DNA of 28,208 nucleotides, taken from positions 1 to 28,208 of the forward strand of contig JAZLIT010000064.1 of NCBI GenBank assembly GCA_045617525.1, read 5' to 3'. Source of the DNA: JAZLIT01 sp045617525. Its GTDB lineage: Bacteria > Bacillota > Bacilli > Bacillales_A > Planococcaceae. Position numbers and translations under genes: made by a program. Every line of letters starts with the position of its first letter. Position 1 is the stretch's first letter. This document shows, piece by piece, positions 21,566-28,208 of this stretch. The notes beneath the pieces were generated by a model. It did not search any database and had not been told where the DNA came from. It saw only the letters and a program-made list of their open reading frames with translations.

Positions 21566-21669
21566 TTTTTTTACACCCTTTCACAGCCGTTCATGCTCAT
21601 ACATTTATCTTATCGGAATTATTAGAAATTAACAATGCTTTCGTACGAGAAAATGAAATCGCTGTCATT

Positions 21670-22611
21670 TTATATGCTGTCGCCTCGACGTAAAGCATCC
21701 GCAATTTCGTCAATTTTACGAAGTCGATGATTAATCCCGGACTTACTGACAACGCCCGTTGAAACCATTTCACCGAGTTCCTTTAATGTTACATCCTGAT
21801 ATTCTACACGTAGTCGCGCGATTTCACGTAACTTTTCTGGCAGTTCATCCAAGCCAATCGTTTTATCAATAAAACGAATATTATCCACTTGGCGTATTGC
21901 TGCGCCAATTGTTTTATTTAAATTGGCAGTTTCACAGTTTACGATTCGATTAACACTATTACGCATATCACGAATGATTCGAACATCCTCGAACTTCATC
22001 ATCGCCTGATGTCCGCCGACTATACTCAGAAAATCAGAAATTTTCTCTGCTTCCTTCAAATACGTGACAAAGCCTTTTTTTCGCTCGATTGTTTTCGCAT
22101 TTAATTCAAAGTGATTCATCAAATCAGCTAATGCTTCCCCGTGCTCTTTATAAAGCGAATATACCTCTAAATGATACGAAGAAGTTTCTGGATTATTGAT
22201 TGATCCTCCAGCTAAAAAGGCTCCACGTAAATAAGCGCGCTTTTGATTATTTTTCGGGATCAGTGATTCACCAATTGTATGATTTAACTCAAAAGATTCC
22301 GATAGAATTTCTAAATCAGCTAATATTTCACGCGCCCCATCACGCAGACGGCAAATATACACATTATTTTTCTTTAGTCGCATTTTTTTACGCACTAAAA
22401 GTTCAACATTGTATGGATATAGCTTTTTAAGAATCGTATACAACCTACGTGCAATCGCCGCATTTTCCGTTTGAACATCTAAGCTCAACTGCCTATTTGC
22501 AAAGCTCAAAGACCCGTTCATTCGTATTATGGCTGATAACTCGGCTTTTAAGCCACTGTCATCTGATTCTACCTGCGTAAGTTCTTTTTTCGTCTCTGAA
22601 GCAAATGACAT
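21670..22611 (-). CDS. whiA: WhiA-family DNA-binding protein
   Basis: WhiA is a homing-endonuclease-derived DNA-binding protein with a C-terminal HTH; in Bacillus it affects cell division and chromosome segregation. The 313-aa product (B. subtilis about 316) starts MSFASETKKELTQ. It has LAGGSINNPETSSYHLEV in the LAGLIDADG-like half and ends with a helix-turn-helix containing TLKELGEMVSTGVVSKSGINHRLRKI. The frame runs to 22638, but AAAGGAGG lies 8 nt before the ATG at 22611. It is 33 nt downstream of yvcK. Confidence 0.96.
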   Translation of the reverse strand: MSFASETKKELTQVESDDSGLKAELSAIIRMNGSLSFANRQLSLDVQTENAAIARRLYTILKKLYPYNVELLVRKKMRLKKNNVYICRLRDGAREILADLEILSESFELNHTIGESLIPKNNQKRAYLRGAFLAGGSINNPETSSYHLEVYSLYKEHGEALADLMNHFELNAKTIERKKGFVTYLKEAEKISDFLSIVGGHQAMMKFEDVRIIRDMRNSVNRIVNCETANLNKTIGAAIRQVDNIRFIDKTIGLDELPEKLREIARLRVEYQDVTLKELGEMVSTGVVSKSGINHRLRKIDEIADALRRGDSI

Positions 22612-22644
22612 TCTTTTTTCCTCCTTTCCCCTGCTCATCGATTT

Positions 22645-23628
22645 TTATTTCGTATCGATTAGCTTTTTCTGGTTTTCGTTTACATATGAATTAAGCCATT
22701 TTGATACATTCATCGTATTATGACGAACCGCTCCATCAAAAATAACGGCAATATCTCGTTTAATAATCTCAATACCCATTGATTCTAATTTTTTAATATC
22801 AATTAGCACAGGCTCGGCATTTTCTTCACGATACGATGCCTTTACACGGTCAGGTAGGTCGACTTCATTAATCAAAATCGAATCAATAAAAGGTTTCCCT
22901 ACGTGCTTATGAATTGCCTCAACATGATCCGTTGCTGAATAGCCCATCGTTTCACCCTGCTGCGTCATTAAATTACAAATGTATATTTTTTGCGCACGTG
23001 CTTTAACGATTGCATCGCCAATCTCCTTCACTAGGAGATTTGGAATAATGCTTGTATATAAACTACCTGGCCCAATTAAAATATAATCCGCCCTCTTTAT
23101 ATGACGAATCGCAGACGGCAGTGCCTCCACTTCCTCTGGCTCAATAAAGACGTAATCAATGCGCTGCATAATTTTAGGAATTTTCGACTCACCAATTACA
23201 GTTGAGCCATCTTCTAATTTTGCATGCAGTGTTATTTTTTTATTCGCAGCAGGAATGACACGCCCATTTACATTTAATACTTTACTCATTTCTGCAATCG
23301 CATGATTAAAGTCTCCTGTAATTTCCGTTAACGCTGCAAGCATAAGATTTCCGAGAGAATGCCCTTCCAAATCCTTCGATTGCGCAAAGCGATATTGGAA
23401 CATTTCCTCCACTAACGGTTCGACCTCAGAAAGAGCTGCAATTACATTACGAATATCTCCAGGTGGAGGTATATCATAATCATCTCGTAATCGACCTGAC
23501 GAACCGCCATCATCTGCTACAGTTACAATTGCTGTTATATCAAATTGATAATTTTTCAAGCCGCGTAGTAACGTTGAAAGGCCAGTTCCCCCGCCAATAA
23601 CTACAATACGCGCTTTCTTTTTTTTCAT
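22645..23628 (-). CDS. yvcK: YvcK/GlmR family gluconeogenesis and cell-wall regulator
   Basis: YvcK (also GlmR or MgfK) binds UDP-GlcNAc and promotes flow of carbon into peptidoglycan precursors, which is needed on gluconeogenic carbon sources. The 327-aa protein has the nucleotide-sugar-binding start VVIGGGTGLSTLLRGLKNY, VADDGGSSGRLR, and GDIRNVIAALSE, typical of the CofD-like fold. DYILIGPGSLYTSIIPNLL is also conserved. AAGGAATG precedes the ATG, 4 nt after rapZ ends, so the two are coupled. Confidence 0.96.
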   Translation of the reverse strand: MKKKKARIVVIGGGTGLSTLLRGLKNYQFDITAIVTVADDGGSSGRLRDDYDIPPPGDIRNVIAALSEVEPLVEEMFQYRFAQSKDLEGHSLGNLMLAALTEITGDFNHAIAEMSKVLNVNGRVIPAANKKITLHAKLEDGSTVIGESKIPKIMQRIDYVFIEPEEVEALPSAIRHIKRADYILIGPGSLYTSIIPNLLVKEIGDAIVKARAQKIYICNLMTQQGETMGYSATDHVEAIHKHVGKPFIDSILINEVDLPDRVKASYREENAEPVLIDIKKLESMGIEIIKRDIAVIFDGAVRHNTMNVSKWLNSYVNENQKKLIDTK

Positions 23629-23632
23629 TACG

Positions 23633-24517
23633 TCATTCCTTCCGATGCTTGATATCTCGATGAGTTACTACCGTATGTTCACTGTTTCCTAGCAGCTTAC
23701 CGAAATACTCTGCCATTGTTACTGAACGATGCTGACCACCTGTACAGCCAAACGCGATGACAAGCTGAGACTTCCCTTCCGCTTTATAGCGTGGAATCAT
23801 AAATTGAAAAAGGTCAGTAAGCTTAACTATTAGCTCCTGTGCATCCTCTGTTGCTAAAACGTAAGATGACACTTCTGTTTGCAGGCCTGTTTTATGACGT
23901 AAATCCTCTTCGTAATATGGATTTTTTAAAAATCTCACATCAAAAATTAAATCCGCATCAATGGCAATACCATGCTTAAAGCCAAAAGACATGACTTGAA
24001 TCGAAAAGATTGGCATACTTGAAGTTGAAAATTTATTTGTAATGATTTCTCGTAATTCTCGAGGTTTTTTATTCGACGTGTTAACGACTGTATTTGCGAT
24101 GTCCTTAATGTTTGATAAAATTTCTCTTTCCTTATGGATACCTTTAAGAGGCGTACCAAATGGAGCAAGAGGATGTGATCTTCGAGATTCCTTGTAGCGA
24201 CGTACTAGTGTTTCATCGTCTGATTCTAAAAAGATTATGTGCGGAGTAATACTTTCTTCTTTTTGCAATTCTTCAATTGAATCGATTGCTGCTCCGAAAA
24301 AATCACGCCCACGTAAATCCATAACGAGTGCAAGTCGTGCAATTTTTTTCCCGGTATCCTTAACAAGTGCTAAAAAAGTTGGAAGTAACTCTGGTGGCAA
24401 ATTATCAATACAATAAAAACCTAAGTCTTCAAAACTTTGAATCGCAACCGTTTTACCCGCTCCTGACATACCTGTAATTATTACCAATTCATGTGCATAA
24501 GCTTGTGTTTCTTCCAA
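23633..24517 (-). CDS. rapZ: RapZ/YvcJ nucleotide-binding protein
   Basis: A 294-aa P-loop protein that hydrolyses nucleotides. In E. coli the homologue RapZ controls glmS through small RNAs; in B. subtilis YvcJ affects competence. Walker A is ITGMSGAGKTVAIQ (residues about 14-27). The block FYCIDNLPPELLP and the C-terminal GCTGGQHRSVTMAEY are family hallmarks. The start is a TTG at 24517 behind AAGGAG (10-nt spacing). It follows yvcI by 26 nt and nearly touches yvcK, a stable gene trio. Confidence 0.96.
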   Translation of the reverse strand: MEETQAYAHELVIITGMSGAGKTVAIQSFEDLGFYCIDNLPPELLPTFLALVKDTGKKIARLALVMDLRGRDFFGAAIDSIEELQKEESITPHIIFLESDDETLVRRYKESRRSHPLAPFGTPLKGIHKEREILSNIKDIANTVVNTSNKKPRELREIITNKFSTSSMPIFSIQVMSFGFKHGIAIDADLIFDVRFLKNPYYEEDLRHKTGLQTEVSSYVLATEDAQELIVKLTDLFQFMIPRYKAEGKSQLVIAFGCTGGQHRSVTMAEYFGKLLGNSEHTVVTHRDIKHRKE

Positions 24518-24543
24518 ATCACTTCAGCTCCTTAAGAAAAATT

Positions 24544-25008
24544 TTATTCAACCGAAACTTGAATCGTCTGCTTGATTAATTCAAATTCCTCTGTATATTC
24601 AAATGTACCATATTGCACACCTTTATTTAATGCCGCAAAAAGTAAATTTGAACGATCACCCTCGGCCATTGGAAGTGTATTAATAGCCTCAATCGACTGC
24701 CAGCTAATAATTCCTTCTCGTGTTTCCACATATGGTTCGCCCTCAATGTCTCTCGACACGAAAGTATATAGCATCCATTCATCTACAATTTCTTCACCGC
24801 GCTTAATGATCATCGTAAATACACCTTTTAAATAGGCATTATGTGCCGTTACATTTGTTTCCTCACGAAATTCCCTTAAAGCTGCCTCATAAATTGATTC
24901 GCCTATTTCCATCTTCCCACCGGGCGCAACATACCACCCTCGTCTTGGCTTTTGAAGTAATAAAACCTGCCCGTCCTTCACGGCAAGTAAATTTGCTATT
25001 CTTTGCAT
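24544..25008 (-). CDS. yvcI: Nudix hydrolase, YvcI type
   Basis: A 154-aa Nudix-fold hydrolase, probably acting on a nucleoside diphosphate derivative; substrate not determinable from sequence. The Nudix box is GGKMEIGESIYEAALREFRE plus ETNV (residues about 30-53), with the usual Gly replaced by Asn (EETN). It has PRRGWYVAPGG just before. AGGTGAAC precedes the ATG. It is the first gene of the cluster, with a SigmaA promoter at 25043-25072. Confidence 0.93.
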   Translation of the reverse strand: MQRIANLLAVKDGQVLLLQKPRRGWYVAPGGKMEIGESIYEAALREFREETNVTAHNAYLKGVFTMIIKRGEEIVDEWMLYTFVSRDIEGEPYVETREGIISWQSIEAINTLPMAEGDRSNLLFAALNKGVQYGTFEYTEEFELIKQTIQVSVE

Positions 25009-25042
25009 ATGTTCACCTACTATTTATTCTTCATTTTATTCT

Positions 25043-25072
25043 ATTATAACGCGTAACCTTCATTTGGTACAA
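25043..25072 (-). promoter_or_regulatory. SigmaA promoter of the yvcI-rapZ-yvcK-whiA-crh cluster
   Basis: Minus strand TTGTAC (25067-25072), 18 bp, TATAAT (25043-25048). It lies 34 bp ahead of the yvcI ATG, so the leader is short. No other clear promoter is seen within the cluster. Confidence 0.8.
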
Positions 25073-25109
25073 AAAGGTGAAAGATTTAACAAAATTTTCT
25101 ATTCTATTC

Positions 25110-25145
25110 AAAAAGAGGTTGCCTTCGCCTAGGCGAAAGCAACCT
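25110..25145 (-). terminator. Terminator after trxB
   Basis: Minus strand AGGTTGCTTTCGCC, loop TA, GGCGAAGGCAACCT (25145-25116, one mismatch), then CTTTTT. A second weaker hairpin GAGGG/CCCTC lies between it and trxB. It separates trxB from the yvcI promoter. Confidence 0.9.
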
Positions 25146-25252
25146 AAATACTTACTATATTTTGAGGGAGTCAATAATATATACCCTCACTATACACAAT
25201 AATTATTTCATTCAAGTTACAGCTATGTTAAATCTAGATTAATTCATGTATA

Positions 25253-26200
25253 TTAAGCTTTGCTGAATTTTTCACTTAGCTCTTCTACATAATGTTGTAC
25301 TGCTTGTGCTGCGATACTTCCATCGCCCGTAGCAGTTACAATTTGACGTAGTGTTTTATCACGAACGTCACCCGCTGCAAAAATACCTTTAACGCTCGTT
25401 TCCATTTTTTCATTTGTCACAATGTAACCAGCATCGTTTAAAATTCCTAAATTTTTGAATGGTGCAGTTAATGGCACCATTCCGATGTATATGAATACAC
25501 CGTCAGCATCGACTTGCGTTTCTGCACCATCTACAGTTGATACAAGAGTGACACTGCCTACTTTGCCGTCTTTTTCGTGGATTTCTTTTACTGATGAATT
25601 CCAGATGAAATCGATTTTTTCATTCGCAAATGCACGATCTTGAATAATTTTTTGTGCACGTAATTGGTCACGACGGTGAACGATTGTTACTTTATCAGCA
25701 AATCGAGTTAAGTATTGACCTTCTTCAACCGCAGAATCTCCACCACCGACAACGATTAAGTTTTTCTGTTTGAAGAACGCACCATCACATACTGCACAGT
25801 AACTTACACCACGACCACCCAGTTCTTGTTCGCCTGGAATGCCCATTTTTTTATATTCTGCACCTGTTGATAAAATGATTGCGCGTGTTTTATATTCTTT
25901 TTTACCTGAAATAATCGTTTTATATTCTTCGCCGTCAATGATTTCTGATACATCACCATAAGCATATTCGGCACCGAATTTTTTCGCGTGTTCGAACATT
26001 TTTGTTGAAAGTTCTGGACCTAAGATTGTATCAAAGCCAGGATAGTTTTCTACTTCTTCTGTGCTCGCCATTTGGCCGCCTGGAATACCGCGTTCAATCA
26101 TTAATGTTGAAAGGCTTCCACGTGATGTATAAACTGCTGCTGTCATACCAGCAGGACCTGCTCCAATAATTACTACGTCATAAATTTTCTCTACTGTCAT
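25253..26200 (-). CDS. trxB: Thioredoxin reductase
   Basis: An FAD flavoenzyme that reduces thioredoxin with NADPH. The 315-aa product has the FAD-binding start VVIIGAGPAGMTAAVYTSRG, the redox-active disulfide CAVCDG (CxxC), the NADPH-binding GGGDSAVEEG and the C-terminal FAD block GIFAAGDVRDK. GGAGGAATTACA precedes the ATG at 26200. A TPR-protein gene lies 77 nt upstream on the same strand, an order known from B. subtilis. Confidence 0.97.
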   Translation of the reverse strand: MTVEKIYDVVIIGAGPAGMTAAVYTSRGSLSTLMIERGIPGGQMASTEEVENYPGFDTILGPELSTKMFEHAKKFGAEYAYGDVSEIIDGEEYKTIISGKKEYKTRAIILSTGAEYKKMGIPGEQELGGRGVSYCAVCDGAFFKQKNLIVVGGGDSAVEEGQYLTRFADKVTIVHRRDQLRAQKIIQDRAFANEKIDFIWNSSVKEIHEKDGKVGSVTLVSTVDGAETQVDADGVFIYIGMVPLTAPFKNLGILNDAGYIVTNEKMETSVKGIFAAGDVRDKTLRQIVTATGDGSIAAQAVQHYVEELSEKFSKA

Positions 26201-26277
26201 TGTAATTCCTCCTAAATCTACCAGTTCTATATACTATACATCCTAAACGATAAAGTAAGCATTTACTATCCTTTTGC

Positions 26278-27798
26278 TTACAATTCTTCTGTAGGGATAA
26301 ACGAATAAAGTTCTTCTTCATATTTCGTAAGTGTTGCTGTTGAAATAGCATATTTCTCTGCAATTGTTTTTTTAGTAACGGTTGTTTGCATTGCATTTTT
26401 AAATGAGTATTCCACAGCTGCTGCTAAGGCATTTGGGTTTTTAAATTTATAGCCGTCATAATAAGCAATTTTTGATAGTGAAAACCAAATATTAAGCATC
26501 TGCGCTTCTTCTGCAGAATGATCCACATTTTTTTCAGCAATTATTTCTGCTGTTTCCATTATGCGCATTAACATTTGCTCGATTTGATTTTTTTCGTTTA
26601 ATGAATGTTCAAGTGCGTATCCTAATGCAATTTTCGCAAGCTCACTATATTGTGTCACTGAAATATATTTAGGATGTGCAATAATCTCTTGCTTATGCGG
26701 TGATTTTTTCAAAATAAAGAAACCAAATATATGATCTTCTTCTTCTTTACTTGTCACCTTACTAATAATAAATTCGCGTGCATTGCTAAGTAATTTCTTG
26801 CCATCCGCATCGTTAATCCACGGTTCATAGCCCTCTTTCGAAGGGTCAAGCTCTAGTAATTGGCGCCATGAAGAACGTGCCGCCTCATCATTACCTGTAA
26901 AATAAGCTGCTTGTGCCAGCCAGAAATAAAATCCTGGGTCACCTTCATAGCCACTTTTCTTAAGTGAACGCAACCATTTATAACTTGTTTCATACTCACC
27001 GATTAAGGCAAGTGTTGCGCCTAACTTATAGCGGTTTTCAAAATCATACGGTTGAATTTTCTTTAGAACTTCTAGAGCCTTTTCTAACTCTAGTTCATTT
27101 TTTTCATAATATGCGAACACCGCTAAATTACATAGTGCATGAAGATTACCATGATTCTCACGTAGTACCTTATTTAATAAAGCCTTTGCCTGCTCCGCTT
27201 CGCCCACATAAAAATAAGCTAATGCTAAATTATTATATGCTGCCCATAAATCCGGAAATTTCTCAATAGTATGCTCTAGCAATTCAATCGCCTTCGGAAA
27301 TTCGCTTTGCTCCATAAAGCGGCGCGCCTTTTCCTGTGCAATCATCTTCTCCGCTTCACCATCTTCAGTTGGCTCCATATCAAGCGGATCTTCATCGACA
27401 AATTGCATAATATCCATTGCATCTTCTACATATAACCCATCTGGCGCTAAGTCTAAATATTTTTGAGCATATTTTTTCGCATCGCCCATAATTCCTAAAC
27501 ACCCTGATGCTTCAGCTAACACAAATATAATTTCTTCATCATCTGGGTTTAGGCTATAAGCGGTATGAATTAGTTCATACGCGACTTCAAAGTTTTGCGC
27601 TTCCATTTCTAAAATACTATATTGTAATAAAATTTGAGCATCATCCGGACTTAATTCCGCTGCTCTTTTTATATATTTATAAGCGCTTTCCATTTCATTA
27701 CGGTCCATCGCTTTTAATGCCTTTTGAAAGTAATAATCACCGTTCGGAATAAATGAAACGACGTTACTTCTGCTTGTATTCATAAGTTTATTGTCCAA
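26278..27798 (-). CDS. TPR-repeat protein with C-terminal HTH-like segment
   Basis: This 506-aa protein resembles the TPR protein encoded upstream of trxB in Bacillus (YvcD type). Residues about 20-320 are a series of tetratricopeptide repeats, e.g. AMDRNEMESAYKYIKRAAELSPD and AIELLEHTIEKFPDLWAAYNN, which normally form a protein-interaction scaffold. A short acidic stretch (EDPLDMEPTEDGEAEK) interrupts them near 135-150. The last 35 residues contain TVTKKTIAEKYAISTATLTKY, which looks like a helix-turn-helix of the replication- or sigma-type. No membrane segment. The start is a TTG at 27798 behind GGAGG (9 nt); an ATG 5 codons later is less well placed. Binding partner unknown. Confidence 0.88.
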   Translation of the reverse strand: MDNKLMNTSRSNVVSFIPNGDYYFQKALKAMDRNEMESAYKYIKRAAELSPDDAQILLQYSILEMEAQNFEVAYELIHTAYSLNPDDEEIIFVLAEASGCLGIMGDAKKYAQKYLDLAPDGLYVEDAMDIMQFVDEDPLDMEPTEDGEAEKMIAQEKARRFMEQSEFPKAIELLEHTIEKFPDLWAAYNNLALAYFYVGEAEQAKALLNKVLRENHGNLHALCNLAVFAYYEKNELELEKALEVLKKIQPYDFENRYKLGATLALIGEYETSYKWLRSLKKSGYEGDPGFYFWLAQAAYFTGNDEAARSSWRQLLELDPSKEGYEPWINDADGKKLLSNAREFIISKVTSKEEEDHIFGFFILKKSPHKQEIIAHPKYISVTQYSELAKIALGYALEHSLNEKNQIEQMLMRIMETAEIIAEKNVDHSAEEAQMLNIWFSLSKIAYYDGYKFKNPNALAAAVEYSFKNAMQTTVTKKTIAEKYAISTATLTKYEEELYSFIPTEEL

Positions 27799-27825
27799 AA
27801 ATAAATTCCTCCGAAAACATTAGAA

Positions 27826-27850
27826 TGAGGAACGCAGTTCACGTTCCTCA
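27826..27850 (-). promoter_or_regulatory. Leader hairpin upstream of the TPR gene
   Basis: TGAGGAACG (27826-27834) and CGTTCCTCA (27842-27850) form a perfect 9-bp stem with a 7-nt loop in the 5' leader. On the minus strand it is followed by TTCTAATGTTTTC, not a clean T-run, so it could be an attenuator or a stabilising stem. Confidence 0.5.
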
Positions 27851-27861
27851 CAGTTATAGTC

Positions 27862-27870
27862 ATTATAGCA
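27862..27870 (-). promoter_or_regulatory. Extended -10 promoter of the TPR gene
   Basis: Minus strand TGCTATAAT (27870-27862) is an extended -10 element; no clear -35 is seen 17-18 bp upstream. It lies about 65 bp before the start codon. Transcription would continue into trxB. Confidence 0.6.
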
Positions 27871-27963
27871 TAAAGCATATCATTGTCTGCTATTAGCAAT
27901 TATTTAGATAGATAATTTTCGTCAGGTGGTGAACCATTATTGACACTATTTTCTCACGAAAGG

Positions 27964-28177
27964 CGTTGATTGGAGCTCCGTGGGCCCGAGGGCCAGCAGG
28001 ATGCTGGTCATGGAAGCGTTGCGCTCACGACGAGCGCGCTCTTAGCTTCCCTACCTTTTTCTGGGGGCACGGCTCCAACTAACTAATTTCCTGCCTTTAC
28101 GGAGGCAGAAAATTAGTGGATTTTCCGCACGTGCTTAATCCCCTGGAAGTCGCGGTCCCCCTCCGCTCCAATCAACG
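27964..28177. mobile_element. 214-bp MITE-like palindromic intergenic element
   Basis: The ends CGTTGATTGGAGC (27964-27976) and GCTCCAATCAACG (28165-28177) are perfect 13-bp inverted repeats. Inside are nested hairpins: CCAGCA/TGCTGG (27994-28008), GGAAGC...GCTTCC enclosing GCGCTC/GAGCGC, and a long stem ACTAATTTCCTGCCT/AGGCAGAAAATTAGT with one mismatch (28082-28117). It is GC-rich compared with its flanks and has no open frame. It resembles the non-autonomous repeats scattered between genes in Bacillales. No target-site duplication is evident. Confidence 0.7.
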
Positions 28178-28208
28178 AGCACTATCAAAGGTGATTCCTG
28201 CAAGTTTT

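Overview
The window looks like a chromosomal segment of a low-GC, spore-forming Firmicute. It is most likely a Planococcaceae-type organism (Lysinibacillus/Solibacillus-like), inferred from gene order, near-consensus SigmaA promoters, GGAGG ribosome binding sites, a CtsR box, a CggR operator and a CotF-type spore coat gene. Most of it is conserved housekeeping DNA in the order known from Bacillus subtilis. The accessory interest lies in a small island between ssrA and smpB and in the intergenic repeats.

Layout. (1) Bases 1-1150 hold the tmRNA gene ssrA on the minus strand with its promoter and terminator, and a small TTG-start gene downstream. (2) Bases 1200-4250 form an AT-rich island that separates ssrA from smpB. 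It contains an Rgg-family regulator on the plus strand. Facing away from it is a previously unlisted 22-codon gene with a near-perfect Shine-Dalgarno sequence, followed by a 60-aa gene and a terminator. Next come two tandem paralogous 117-aa acidic proteins and a stand-alone GGDEF-fold protein whose active-site signature is lost. (3) Bases 4500-8820 are the secG-est-rnr-smpB cluster (translocase subunit, carboxylesterase, RNase R, tmRNA partner), all on the minus strand. (4) Bases 9000-10830 hold a frameshifted NERD-domain pseudogene, 21-bp-period repeat arrays, a 130-bp duplication and a G/C-skewed tract. (5) Bases 10830-18110 are the glycolytic cluster cggR-gap and pgk-tpiA-gpmI-eno on the minus strand, with a SigmaA promoter and a CggR-type operator ahead of cggR. 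(6) Bases 18130-20360 hold a glutaredoxin-like gene, a CotF-like gene, tRNA-Arg(CCG) and clpP under a CtsR box. (7) Bases 20557-21155 are a 29-unit tandem array. (8) Bases 21300-27870 hold the yvcI-rapZ-yvcK-whiA-crh cluster plus trxB and a TPR protein gene. (9) Bases 27964-28177 form a 214-bp palindromic element with perfect 13-bp terminal inverted repeats.

How the genes work together. CggR senses glycolytic intermediates and controls gap. The enzymes Gap, Pgk, Tpi, Gpm and Eno carry out the lower half of glycolysis. Crh, YvcK and RapZ connect carbon status to catabolite control and cell-wall precursor supply. RNase R, SmpB and tmRNA together form the ribosome-rescue pathway, and ClpP degrades proteins, including tagged ones.

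The best candidate for an undescribed system is the Rgg regulator with its divergent micro-gene and 60-aa gene (1216-2716), which has the architecture of a peptide-pheromone circuit. The second is a family of 21-bp-period intergenic arrays, found at four places, in which the constant core appears to have been exchanged while a flanking spacer stayed the same. All calls are by eye; no searches were run.
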